Shown: positions 7,950 to 16,052 of the stretch, piece by piece
Layout of the letters: every line of letters begins with the position of its first letter
How positions within the stretch are numbered: the first letter of the stretch is position 1
NCBI RefSeq assembly: GCF_003711105.1
Contig: NZ_CP023865.1
Location: 2,144,001-2,208,000, forward strand
Direction: 5' to 3'
DNA: 64,000 nt
From: Actinoplanes teichomyceticus ATCC 31121
GTDB taxonomy: Bacteria > Actinomycetota > Actinomycetes > Mycobacteriales > Micromonosporaceae
Translations under genes and position numbers: made by a program
The notes under the pieces: model-generated
Seen by the model: only the letters and a program-made list of their open reading frames with translations
Database searches by the model: none
What the model was told of the DNA's origin: nothing

Positions 7950-9608
7950 CTACCCCCGCCGCGTCTCGAGCGCGTCGGCGAGCTCGCGCAGGTCGTCGGC
8001 GCGCAGCACGTCGCGGACCCCGGCGTCCACCCAGCCCAGCTGCTTGAGCTTGGTGACCAGGACCACCGCCGATGCCGAGTCTCCGCCGACGTCGAAGAAG
8101 TTGTCGTCGAGCTGCGCGTCGTCGACGCCGGTGAGCGTACGAACCAGCCCCAGCACCTGCTCGGCCGGGCTCGCGGCGGCGCCGGCCGCGGCGTCCGCGG
8201 CACGCCGCACCCGCAGCGCGTCGCGGTCCACCTTGCCGTTCGGCGTGTACGGCAGCGCGTCGACCTGCCGGAACACCGAGGGCACCTTGTACGGGTCGAG
8301 AATGCCCTCCAGGTGCTCGCGCATCGCCCGTGGATCGAGGTCGCCCTGGTAATAGCAGACCAGCGCGTCGGCGGCCGCGCCGGCGGTCGCGTCGTGCGCC
8401 TCGGCCAGCACCACCGCGTCGCGCACCGAGGTCATCCGGCAGATCGCGTTCTCCACCTCGCCCGGGTCGATCCGGTACCCGCGGACCTTGACCTGCCGGT
8501 CCAGGCGCTCGACGAAGTACAGCTGCCCGTCGCGCAGTTCGACGACGTCACCGGTCGGGTGTCCGGCGGGGGTGAACGGCTGCACGCCGTGCTCGGTCAG
8601 GTAGCCGGCCGCGACGCTGTCGCCGATGATCACCAATTCGCCGCGGGCCGGTCCGCCGGTCGGCCGGATCTCGTACGAGCAGTCACCGACCAGCTCGCCC
8701 AGCGGCACGCCCGCGGTGCAGTGCGCCGGATCCAGCGGGCCGGTCAGCAGGTTGCACACGGTCGTCTCGGTCAGCCCGTACGCGTTGTGGAAGCTCGCCA
8801 CGGCGGACCAGGCGGCCACCACCGCCGGGCGGCACGCGCCGCCGCCGTTGATCACGTGTTCGAGGCTCATCGCGGCGGTCGGCTCGGTGACGGTCAGCGC
8901 GAACGGCGTGGTCTTGACGTGCGTGATCCGATGCCGCTCCAGGGTGCCCCGCAGCACCGCGCCGGGCGCGAGCTGCTCCTCCGGCAGGACGACCAGCCGC
9001 GCGCCGGCGGTCAGCGTCCACAGGATCTCGGTGATGCAGCCGTCGAACGTCAGCCGGGCGAACTGCAGCGTGCTGCAGCCCGGCCCCAGGCCGAGGCGTT
9101 CCACGTGGTCGCGGATCACCGCGGTCAGTGGCGCCTGGCGCACCAGCACACACTTGGGCGTGCCCGTGGAGCCGGAGGTGTAGATGGCGTAGGCCAGGTC
9201 GTCGACCTGCGGCGGCGCGACGACCGGTCCGCTGCGCCAGCGCTCGGGCACCTCGGCCAGCTCGGCGCCGCCGTCGGCGCCGGCGCGGGCGAAGGCCCGG
9301 ATCCCGAGCAGCCGCACCTTGTCGCTGTTGGAGGCGACGCTGTCACGCTCGTCGATGAAGATGAACGGCCTTGCCGCCTTGAAGGATCCGAGCATAGCGA
9401 CGATCGCGGCCAGCCCGCGGCGGGCGTCGATCCCGACGAATTCCCCCCTTTCCGTACGGTTGGTCAGCTCGCGTACGAACGCGTCGACCAGTTCGCCGAG
9501 CCGGGCGTAGCTGACGGTGGCGCCGGCGGTGGTCAGCGCATCGTCGTCGGGGAAGTCGCGCACGGCACGGTCGATACTTCCGCTGATCGACAGCTCCTGA
9601 ATGTCCAT
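7950..9608 (-). CDS. NRPS adenylation-carrier didomain protein
   Basis: The protein has 552 residues. Adenylation motifs are YTSGSTGTPK (A3), NAYGLTETT (A5), ERLDRQVKVRGYRID (A8) and PNGKVDR (A10). A C-terminal carrier domain has DNFFDVGGDSAS with Ser511 as the phosphopantetheine site. The FDGC segment keeps the Asp that contacts an alpha-amino group. There is no condensation or thioesterase domain, so chain joining must come from another protein. The start ATG at 9608 follows a strong GGAGAGAGG ribosome binding site. This is the second amino acid activation system of the cluster. The residue activated is unknown. Confidence 0.9.
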   Translation of the reverse strand: MDIQELSISGSIDRAVRDFPDDDALTTAGATVSYARLGELVDAFVRELTNRTERGEFVGIDARRGLAAIVAMLGSFKAARPFIFIDERDSVASNSDKVRLLGIRAFARAGADGGAELAEVPERWRSGPVVAPPQVDDLAYAIYTSGSTGTPKCVLVRQAPLTAVIRDHVERLGLGPGCSTLQFARLTFDGCITEILWTLTAGARLVVLPEEQLAPGAVLRGTLERHRITHVKTTPFALTVTEPTAAMSLEHVINGGGACRPAVVAAWSAVASFHNAYGLTETTVCNLLTGPLDPAHCTAGVPLGELVGDCSYEIRPTGGPARGELVIIGDSVAAGYLTEHGVQPFTPAGHPTGDVVELRDGQLYFVERLDRQVKVRGYRIDPGEVENAICRMTSVRDAVVLAEAHDATAGAAADALVCYYQGDLDPRAMREHLEGILDPYKVPSVFRQVDALPYTPNGKVDRDALRVRRAADAAAGAAASPAEQVLGLVRTLTGVDDAQLDDNFFDVGGDSASAVVLVTKLKQLGWVDAGVRDVLRADDLRELADALETRRG

Positions 9609-9645
9609 TGACCTCTCTCCTGCAATCGGCCGCGAGGGCGCGAAC

Positions 9646-10425
9646 TCATACCGATCTGATGAAGCCGCCGTCGCAGGGGATTCCCGCGCCGGTCAGGTAG
9701 GCCGCCCGTTCGCTGGCGAGGAAGGCCACCAGCTCGCCGACGTCGTCCGGGGTGCCGTACCGGCCCGCCGGGATGGCCCGGACCGTGGCGGCGCGGACCG
9801 CCGCCACGTCGGTGCCGGTGCGGGTCGCGGTGGCCGCGTCGACCGTCCGGAGCCGGTCAGTGTCGATCTTCCCGGGGAGCACGTGGTTCACCGTGATCCC
9901 CTCCGGTCCGAGCGTCTCGGCCAGCAGTTTCAGGTACACCTGCACCGCCGCGCGGGCCACCGACGAGGCGGCCAGCCCGCTGATCGGGGTGATAAGGGCG
10001 CTGGAGGTGATCGCGACGAGCCGGCCCCAGCCGTTCTTGCGCATGCCCGGCAGGACCGCGTCCACCGCGCCGGCCATCGAGACGAGCATCAGATCCACCG
10101 CTTCGCGCAGCGCCGCCGGGGACAGCGTGTCCACCGTGCCCGCGGCGGCGCCGGGCGTGTTGAGCAGCACGACGTCGTACGGGCCGGTTCCGGCGACCCG
10201 CTCGCCGACCGTGGCCGCCTCGCGCATGTCGCAGGCGAAACCGCTGTGCCCGCGGCCGGGCAGGCCGGCGGCGACCGTGGCCGCCCGGCCGGCGTCGCGG
10301 CCGGTGACGGTCACGGTGCTGCCGTAGCGAGCCAGGCACCGGGCGACGCCGTACCCGATCCCGGCGGTCCCGCACAGGACCAGGGACCGCTTGCCGGCCA
10401 GCCCGTACACGTCCGCGTCGCTCAT
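9646..10425 (-). CDS. Atypical short-chain dehydrogenase/reductase lacking the YxxxK pair
   Basis: The protein has 259 residues from the ATG at 10425. The Rossmann glycine motif reads CGTAGIGYG and the C-terminus has the SDR pattern PDDVGELVAFLASERA. The catalytic segment has Ser (TSSALITP), but the usual Tyr-x-x-x-Lys position reads SSVARAA, with Ser and Arg. A subset of SDRs with Arg for Lys and no Tyr is known, so it may still be active with altered chemistry, or be a binding protein. It lies 5 nt after the fumarylacetoacetase-family gene and 37 nt before the A-PCP gene. The substrate is unknown. Confidence 0.8.
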   Translation of the reverse strand: MSDADVYGLAGKRSLVLCGTAGIGYGVARCLARYGSTVTVTGRDAGRAATVAAGLPGRGHSGFACDMREAATVGERVAGTGPYDVVLLNTPGAAAGTVDTLSPAALREAVDLMLVSMAGAVDAVLPGMRKNGWGRLVAITSSALITPISGLAASSVARAAVQVYLKLLAETLGPEGITVNHVLPGKIDTDRLRTVDAATATRTGTDVAAVRAATVRAIPAGRYGTPDDVGELVAFLASERAAYLTGAGIPCDGGFIRSV

Positions 10426-10430
10426 CGGTG

Positions 10431-11261
10431 TCACTTCACCGGGTGGGTGAGCGTGCCGATGCCCTCGACCACGGCGGTGACCGTGTCGCCCGGATTGATC
10501 ACCGCGGCGCCCGGGGTGCCGGTGCAGATCACCGTGCCGGGCCGTAGGGTGCGCCCCGCGCTGAAGTACTCCACGATGTAGCCGAGGTCGTACTTCATGG
10601 CCGCCGGCGTGGCCGAGGCTATCGTCTCGCCGTTGCGGATCGTGCTGATCCGTACCGACCGCAGCGCCTCGTCGTCCACCTCGTCGAGGGTCACCAGCAC
10701 GGGACCGATGCTGCAGAACGTGTCGAAACCCTTGGCCCACGGGATGTAGCGGGGGTTCTCCCGGATCACGTCCTCGGCGGTCATGTCGAGCACGGTGGTG
10801 ACCCCGGCGACGACCGAGCGCCAGTCGTCACGGACCACGTTCTTGCAGGTGGTTCCGATGATCAGACCCAGTTCCCCCTCGGCGGTGACGCGCTGGGTCC
10901 GGGTGGGCAGCTCGATGTGCTCGCCGTTGCCGATCAGGCAGCCGCCGGGCCGCAGGTACGAGCCGGGGCCGGAGGCCGGGCGGGGGGTGCTGAGGTCGTT
11001 CGCGTGGCCCGCGTAGTTGAGCCCGACCCCCCAGATGTCGGCGTCGCGGTCGATCAGGGCCCCGGCGGCGTCCAGGTCGACCGCGACCAGGTCCAGGTCG
11101 GTGCTCTGCCGTTCCACGGCCTCGGCCAGTTCACGCAGCCGGTCGGTGGCGACGATGTCGGCGAGCCGGGTGACGCTCTGGAATCCGCTGAGCTGCGGGA
11201 GGCGCAGCCATCCGTCCCCGTGCGCGACGGCGATGCCGCCGGCGAACTTCGCGAGTCTCAC
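10431..11261 (-). CDS. Fumarylacetoacetase-family hydrolase/hydratase
   Basis: The start is GTG at 11261, behind a GAGGAG ribosome binding site, giving 276 residues. The FAH fold is shown by GVGLNYAGHA, the acidic metal-binding segment AEGELGLIIG, and WAKGFDTFCSIGPV. The family includes acylpyruvate hydrolases, 2-hydroxypentadienoate hydratases and 4-oxalocrotonate decarboxylases, all acting on 2-oxo or enol acids with a divalent metal. Its neighbour is a hydroxy-oxovalerate-aldolase-like enzyme, as in catechol meta-cleavage pathways, but no ring-cleavage dioxygenase is visible. The pair may run in a biosynthetic direction on a 4-hydroxy-2-oxo acid (inference). Confidence 0.85.
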   Translation of the reverse strand: MRLAKFAGGIAVAHGDGWLRLPQLSGFQSVTRLADIVATDRLRELAEAVERQSTDLDLVAVDLDAAGALIDRDADIWGVGLNYAGHANDLSTPRPASGPGSYLRPGGCLIGNGEHIELPTRTQRVTAEGELGLIIGTTCKNVVRDDWRSVVAGVTTVLDMTAEDVIRENPRYIPWAKGFDTFCSIGPVLVTLDEVDDEALRSVRISTIRNGETIASATPAAMKYDLGYIVEYFSAGRTLRPGTVICTGTPGAAVINPGDTVTAVVEGIGTLTHPVK

Positions 11262-11284
11262 GGTCAGTCTCCTCGGTGCGGCGG

Positions 11285-12436
11285 TCAGGCGGCGATCTTG
11301 GCGAGGGTGATGGCGTCGGCGGTGACCACGTCGTCGGGATCGACCGGCGTCTGCGGCTGGTCCAGCCGCAGCGTGTCCTTCTGGTGCGGCAGCCGCTGCA
11401 GGTCCGCGGCGATCTGCTCGGCGGCCGCCTGGATGTCGGCCGGGCGCGCGCTCTGCTCGGCCAGCCGCACCGCGGTCGCCATCAGGTGGGCCGGCTCGGT
11501 GCCGCAGCGCTCGGCCAGTTGCTCCACCAGCGGGAAGTAGCCGGAGTGGATGCCGATGACGCCGCCGAGCACCTGCATCATCCGGTTGTCGACGACCAGT
11601 TCGAGGCTGCTGCGGGTGAACTGGGCCAGCTTGGCCATCTCGCGGTAGTCGAAGACGTCGTCGTCGATGAGGTTGACGATGCCGGCCAGCGACTCGACCG
11701 GAGCGTTGCCCGAGCCACGGCCGATGCCGTCGAGGGTGCCGTCGACGATCGCCGCGCCGGACTGCCAGGCGCAGACGCTGTTGACCGTGGCCAGGCCGAG
11801 GTTGTCGTGGCCGTGGAAGCCGACGGTCGGGAACATCTGGCTCACCGCGGTGACGTAGCGGCGCACGTCGGCGGGCAGCATCGCGCCGTACGAGTCGACC
11901 ACGTAGACGCCGGCGATGCCCTCCGGGACGCCCTCGAGCATGGTGCGGAAGTCCTCGATCGGCGTCGCACTCGACTTCATCAGGTTCAGGTACACCGCCG
12001 GACAGGTCTCGATGGCGCGCCGCAGATAGTCCAGGTTGGCTTGGACCCGGTCGGGTTCCATGCCGACCCGGACGAACGACATCCCCCGGGCGGTCATCTC
12101 GGCGATGGTGCTCAGCCGGGTGAACTCGGGCTGCGCGAACATCCCCCACGGCTTCTTCGTCAGCGTTTCGTTGGCCAGTTCGCACCAGCGGAAATGGTCG
12201 ATGTTGCCGGCCTTGATACCGGCGCGCTCAGCCTCGAGACCGATACCGTGCCCGATCTCCACCATCGGCATCGGCGTCTCGTTGAGCCGCGCCAGCAGGC
12301 GGGTCACGAATCCTTCGTCGAATTGGAAGTCGACGGCGTAGGAACCTTCCCGCAGCGTGCAGTCGAGCAATGCCAGGTTCGACTTCTCGGTCAGTTCCTC
12401 GGACACGAGGAAAGCACCGTGGTTGACCAACGACAT
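11285..12436 (-). CDS. DRE-TIM metallolyase, 4-hydroxy-2-oxovalerate-aldolase-like
   Basis: ATG at 12436 was chosen for its GAAGGG ribosome binding site, giving 383 residues; a TTG at 12493 would add 19. The signature LLDCTLREGSY opens a TIM barrel with catalytic Asp and Arg. GFHGHDNLGLATVN provides the metal-binding His pair, and GTLDGIGRGSGNAPVE follows. Relatives (DmpG/BphI, HMG-CoA lyase, isopropylmalate synthase) make or break C-C bonds next to pyruvate or acyl-CoA. DmpG normally pairs with an acylating aldehyde dehydrogenase, which is absent here. It is first in the leftward operon. Inferred role: building a non-standard amino acid precursor. Confidence 0.82.
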   Translation of the reverse strand: MSLVNHGAFLVSEELTEKSNLALLDCTLREGSYAVDFQFDEGFVTRLLARLNETPMPMVEIGHGIGLEAERAGIKAGNIDHFRWCELANETLTKKPWGMFAQPEFTRLSTIAEMTARGMSFVRVGMEPDRVQANLDYLRRAIETCPAVYLNLMKSSATPIEDFRTMLEGVPEGIAGVYVVDSYGAMLPADVRRYVTAVSQMFPTVGFHGHDNLGLATVNSVCAWQSGAAIVDGTLDGIGRGSGNAPVESLAGIVNLIDDDVFDYREMAKLAQFTRSSLELVVDNRMMQVLGGVIGIHSGYFPLVEQLAERCGTEPAHLMATAVRLAEQSARPADIQAAAEQIAADLQRLPHQKDTLRLDQPQTPVDPDDVVTADAITLAKIAA

Positions 12437-12644
12437 GTCACAGAACCCTTCGAGGAGGACGTTCAGGGTCGTCGCATGCGAACTACTCAGCAATCGACGC
12501 GGGCGCCGAAGTCATCGATGGTCGTCACCATCTTGCCGCGACTCAACGTTTCCCCGGCTCCCGGGTGCAAACCTGAACTCTCGAAGATTTTCGGGCGGTA
12601 TTTTTCATGATCGAATATCGGGTTTCCGCAGCGCACAGCGTGAT

Positions 12645-12677
12645 GGCGGCTTCGTAGTCAATCTGCACGAAGCCGCC
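12645..12677. promoter_or_regulatory. Inverted repeat, 11-bp perfect arms
   Basis: The arms GGCGGCTTCGT (12645-12655) and ACGAAGCCGCC (12667-12677) are perfect complements separated by 11 nt. As RNA this is a stable hairpin without a U-tract, so it could end the methyltransferase transcript. As DNA it could be an operator for the 12436 operon. Confidence 0.5.
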
Positions 12678-12696
12678 CGAGAATGCGAAGAATTGA

Positions 12697-12717
12697 CAGC
12701 CGATCCGAGATCGGCTG
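12697..12717. promoter_or_regulatory. Inverted repeat, 9-bp perfect arms
   Basis: The arms CAGCCGATC (12697-12705) and GATCGGCTG (12709-12717) flank a 3-nt spacer. The short spacer suits either a tight hairpin or a dimeric regulator site. It lies 20 bp from the previous inverted repeat. Confidence 0.5.
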
Positions 12718-12769
12718 CCCACTGCCGAATGATCTACCAGACCCCCGCTCCAGTCAGTTCCCCCGGGAG

Positions 12770-12789
12770 CCTATGGCGGTGCACATAGG
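12770..12789. promoter_or_regulatory. Inverted repeat CCTATG-N8-CATAGG
   Basis: Perfect 6-bp arms at 12770-12775 and 12784-12789 enclose 8 nt. The AT-containing arms and one-turn-scale spacing look more like an operator half-site pair than a terminator. No matching regulator gene is visible in the window. Confidence 0.45.
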
Positions 12790-12886
12790 ACGGCAACCGG
12801 AGCGCCCGTAAAATTGCCGCAACATTCCTCGCGGACAGCGTTCCCGCTGGTCAGCCGATATTGCGATCTTGAATGCGAGATCAACA

Positions 12887-13942
12887 TTATCGGCGGCTGA
12901 TGGTCAGCGTCAGGCTCGACACCTCGGCGGCCCCGCGCTCGCGCAGGCCGTCCAGGTACTCCTGCTCCTTGGCCGGGTGGTCGACAAGCAGCGTGCCCTC
13001 CGGCAGCGCCCCCGCGGCGAGATCGTGCGGGGTGAGCGCGAACGGCGAGTCGGTGTGCACCAGGACATCGATCCGCCAGTCGCCGGGGCCGGTGAGCCGG
13101 CGCGCCACGTGCTCCGCCCAGTCGCGTTCCGGCGCCAGACGCTCGCCGGAGAGCCACACCTGGGCGTACCCGCCGTCGGCGAGCACATGATCGAGCCCGG
13201 CATTGATGAAGTCGAACGCCACCCGCGGGTCCGGGCTGTTGAACGCGACGTGGTCGAACCGCTCGGGTGGGAACGTCTCCCAGCGGTCCACCACGTACTC
13301 GGCGTCGACGCCGTTCAGATGAGCGTTCGCCCGGGCGAACGCCACCTGCCGCGTGCCGGGGTCGAACCCGGCGATCCGGGCGTAGTCGGTGGCGAACAGC
13401 AGCGACTGGCAGCCGGAGCCGCAGCCGACGTCGAGGAACGAGGTGGCGCCGGCCGGCCGGCGCAACGCGTCCAGCAGCTCCAGGGATGAGGCGTGCGGCG
13501 GCATGCAGCTCTGCGGGGTCGCGTGCACCAGGAAATCGGTGCCGGTGTTCTCGAACAACCGGTCCGACAAGAAGATCCGCCCCTGGATCTCGGTCAGCAC
13601 CGCCGTCGCGCGCAGCAGCTGCGCATCGCCCTCCACCGCAACGATCAGCTTGGTGCGCCGCAATAGTTGTGCCAGTGACGGGTCCAGCGTGTCGATCTCG
13701 GCCGCACTGACGTGCCCGCACAGCATGAAGAGGCGGGCGAGCACCGGGAACGGGCCCTCGATCTCGGCCAGCTCGTCGTTGTGGAACAACGAGTACCGGC
13801 CGATGTTCTTGATGATCTCGGGCACCGAGTCCGGCAGGTCGAGGATTTCCTTCAACCGCCGTGTCGCGTATCCGCTGTCGCGCAGGTGGACCGCCAACTC
13901 TTCCCAGTCGCGCGGAGAAACCGACTCGACGTCAATCTCCAT
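12887..13942 (-). CDS. SAM-dependent class I methyltransferase, PrmC-like motif
   Basis: The protein has 351 residues from the ATG at 13942 with a GAGGAG ribosome binding site. The C-terminal half has SAM motif I FLDVGCGSGCQ, an acidic FDPGTRQ segment and a motif IV reading FNSPDPR, similar to the NPPY-type loop of N-methyltransferases. Residues 1-150 form a separate helical domain with no recognised motif, followed by SCMPPHASS. A substrate nitrogen or oxygen is the likely acceptor; the specific target is unknown. It is upstream of, and on the same strand as, the biosynthetic operon but separated from it by 450 nt, so it may be transcribed separately. Confidence 0.82.
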   Translation of the reverse strand: MEIDVESVSPRDWEELAVHLRDSGYATRRLKEILDLPDSVPEIIKNIGRYSLFHNDELAEIEGPFPVLARLFMLCGHVSAAEIDTLDPSLAQLLRRTKLIVAVEGDAQLLRATAVLTEIQGRIFLSDRLFENTGTDFLVHATPQSCMPPHASSLELLDALRRPAGATSFLDVGCGSGCQSLLFATDYARIAGFDPGTRQVAFARANAHLNGVDAEYVVDRWETFPPERFDHVAFNSPDPRVAFDFINAGLDHVLADGGYAQVWLSGERLAPERDWAEHVARRLTGPGDWRIDVLVHTDSPFALTPHDLAAGALPEGTLLVDHPAKEQEYLDGLRERGAAEVSSLTLTISRR

Positions 13943-13991
13943 ACGTCACTCCTCACCGCATCCCAAAACCGCCGAAAGTTAGACCTTTACA

Positions 13992-13997
13992 ATTATA
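13992..13997 (-). promoter_or_regulatory. Candidate -10 box of the methyltransferase gene
   Basis: A perfect TATAAT lies on the minus strand about 50 nt upstream of the ATG at 13942, in a short AT-rich island inside very GC-rich sequence. No convincing -35 hexamer sits at 16-18 nt spacing. The rest of 13943-14259 holds no gene that I can see. Confidence 0.5.
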
Positions 13998-14259
13998 TCC
14001 CTCGATGAGCGGTGGGGCCTGATTGACCCTTTCATCCCGCGTGGCGGGTGGCTTCGGCGGGGTGCGGGACGAGGGCGGCCCCTACGATCGCGGTCGCGCT
14101 GCGGGGTGCGCACGCTTCCGCGCGGGTCGTGGACCTGCGGCGGGCGGCCCGCTCCGCGGCTTCCACCCAGCGGTGGTCGCGGACACCGGGTTCTCGTAGC
14201 CCGGGAGTCGTCCGCCCACGGCCGAGCCGCCCGGCGGGACGGCCGTACGCTGCGGCAGC

Positions 14260-15003
14260 GTGAATGTCGAACATGCGGTGCTGCTGACCGCCGGGGGAGT
14301 CGGCGCCGGGCTGACCGGGTCGATGGCCGGGCTGGCCTCCCTGGTCAGCTACCCGGTTCTGCTCGCCACCGGGATACCGCCGGTCGCGGCGAACATGACC
14401 AACACGGTGGCCCTGCTGGCCAGCGCGGTCGGGGCCGGGGCCGGGGCGCGCCGGGAGCTGCGCGGGCAGGGCCGGCGGATCGCCCGGCTGAGCGTCCTCG
14501 CCGTCGCGGGCGGGCTGACCGGGGCGCTGCTGCTGATGTGGACCCCGTCGGCGGCGTTCGAGCGGATCGTGCCGGGGCTGATCGTGCTCGGGGCGCTCGC
14601 GCTGCTGTTCCGCGGCCCGGTGCGCGACTGGTACCTGCGGCCCGGATGGCGGCCACCGGTCAACCTCGCGGTGTTCCTGATCGCCATCTACGGCGGCTAC
14701 TTCGGGGCGGCGGCCGGGGTGCTGCTGCTCGCCGTGCTGGTGGTGGCCGTGACGGAGCCGTTCGCCGTCACCAACGCGGTCAAGAGTGTCGTGCTCGGCG
14801 CGGCCAACCTGGTCGCCGCGGCGCTGTACGCGGTGACCGGCCCGGTGCACTGGACCGCGGCGGCGCTGCTGGCCGCCGGCTGCCTGGTGGGCAGCGGGAT
14901 CGGCCCGGCCCTGGTACGCCGCACCCCGGAGCGTCCACTGCGGACGGCCATCGCCGTCGCCGCCCTGTGCCTGGCCACCTACCTGTGGTGGCGCGCCGGC
15001 TGA
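14260..15003 (+). CDS. TauE/SafE-family membrane permease
   Basis: The protein has 247 residues from the GTG at 14260 and about eight transmembrane helices. The repeated family signature is seen near the start (GGVGAGLTGSMAGLASLVSYPVL cut into GVGAGLTGSMAG and ASLVSYPVLL) and again around IYGGYFGAAAGV. The family moves sulfite, sulfoacetate or other organic anions across the cytoplasmic membrane. It stands alone between the divergent methyltransferase and NAT operons. It may belong to the cluster as an anion exporter or be a bystander. Confidence 0.82.
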   Translation: MNVEHAVLLTAGGVGAGLTGSMAGLASLVSYPVLLATGIPPVAANMTNTVALLASAVGAGAGARRELRGQGRRIARLSVLAVAGGLTGALLLMWTPSAAFERIVPGLIVLGALALLFRGPVRDWYLRPGWRPPVNLAVFLIAIYGGYFGAAAGVLLLAVLVVAVTEPFAVTNAVKSVVLGAANLVAAALYAVTGPVHWTAAALLAAGCLVGSGIGPALVRRTPERPLRTAIAVAALCLATYLWWRAG

Positions 15004-15113
15004 GCCTCGCCGCCGGGGTGGACGGGGGTCGTCGGTTTCGCGGATCGGTGCGGAATCGCCGGTCCGGAGGGCACGTGGCGCAGCGGCGGCGCATGACACG
15101 GACGGTCCGTGCC

Positions 15114-15140
15114 CTATAAGTCCCTTTTATGGGATATAGT
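15114..15140 (+). promoter_or_regulatory. AT-rich promoter candidate with bulged dyad
   Basis: An AT island ahead of the NAT gene contains TATAGT at 15135-15140 as a candidate -10 box. The same stretch forms an imperfect dyad: CTATA-AG-TCCC on the left and GGGA-TATAG on the right of a TTTTAT centre. A repressor site overlapping the promoter would fit. No clear -35 box is seen. Confidence 0.4.
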
Positions 15141-15196
15141 CCGATATGGGAAGGGGTGCCGGTCGGCCGAAAGCCGGAAATCGACGAGGGAGCGGT

Positions 15197-16021
15197 GTGG
15201 CCGCAGCGGAACACGACTTCGATCTGGACGGCTATCTGCGCCGGATCGGGTGGGCGGGTGATGCCGTCGCGGACGCCGTCACGCTGCGGTCGCTGCATCG
15301 GGCCCACGTCCAGAGCATCCCCTTCGAGAATGTCGACGTCTTCCTGCTGCGCACCGTGCCGTCCCTCGCCCTGTCCGCCGTGGCGGACAAGATGGTGCGC
15401 GGCCGTCGGGGCGGGGCCTGCTACGAGCACAACATCCTGCTCGCCGCGGCCCTGCGGGCGATCGGCTTCCGGGTCACCTATCTGACCGGCCGGGTCCTGG
15501 CCCGCGCCGTGACCAGGCTGCCGCGCACCCACCTGCTGCTGCGGGTGGACGTGCCCGGCGCGCCGGTGCCGTACATCGCCGACGTGGGCTTCGGGTCGAC
15601 CACCGCCCTGCTGGAGGCGATTCCGCTGGTGGACGGCGCCGAGTCGGTCCAGAGCGGACGGCGTTTCCGGCTGCGCCGGCGGCCTCGCCCCGAGGCCTCC
15701 GACCTGTGGGCGCTGCAAGCCGTCCGGGGCGCCGCCTGGGACGACCAGTACGAGTTCACGCTGGAACCGTTCGAGGAGATCGACATCTTCCCGATGAACT
15801 GGCACGTCGCAACGAACCCGCGCTCGCCCGCGCGGCAGAACCTGTACGTCGGCATCGCCAGGCCGCGGGGACATCTGATCGTCATCGGCATGCGGCTGAT
15901 CGAGGTGACCCCGGACGGGGCCCGCAGGGTCCGTGCGCTGCGCGACCAGCGGGAGCTCGGCCGGGTGCTGGCGGACGACTTCGCCATCGACGTGCCGGCC
16001 GGCGCCCGCTGGCCGGCCTGA
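15197..16021 (+). CDS. Arylamine N-acetyltransferase / amide-synthase family protein
   Basis: GTG at 15197 was chosen for its GAGGGAG ribosome binding site, giving 274 residues starting VAAAEHDFDLDGYLRRIGW, as in the NAT family. The catalytic triad is visible: Cys75 in RGGACYEHN, His112 in RTHLLL and Asp129 in IADVGFG. NATs acylate aromatic amines from acyl-CoA through an acyl-Cys intermediate; RifF-type members close macrolactams from carrier-bound chains. It heads the operon that makes 3-hydroxyanthranilate, itself an arylamine. Coupling that amine to an acyl group, perhaps a carrier-bound one, is the favoured inference. Confidence 0.88.
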   Translation: MAAAEHDFDLDGYLRRIGWAGDAVADAVTLRSLHRAHVQSIPFENVDVFLLRTVPSLALSAVADKMVRGRRGGACYEHNILLAAALRAIGFRVTYLTGRVLARAVTRLPRTHLLLRVDVPGAPVPYIADVGFGSTTALLEAIPLVDGAESVQSGRRFRLRRRPRPEASDLWALQAVRGAAWDDQYEFTLEPFEEIDIFPMNWHVATNPRSPARQNLYVGIARPRGHLIVIGMRLIEVTPDGARRVRALRDQRELGRVLADDFAIDVPAGARWPA

Positions 16022-16052
16022 CCGGCGTCGCGGAGATCATGGAGAGGACGGC

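Larger units (their letters stand above)
12437..12886. other. Long intergenic region with three inverted repeats
   Basis: No coding frame with a plausible start is seen here. The stretch has lower GC than its neighbours around 12580-12625 and should carry the promoter of the leftward operon that begins at 12436. It also lies downstream of the methyltransferase stop at 12887. Three perfect inverted repeats (listed separately) are the main structure. They could be regulator sites, a terminator for the methyltransferase transcript, or both. Confidence 0.6.
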
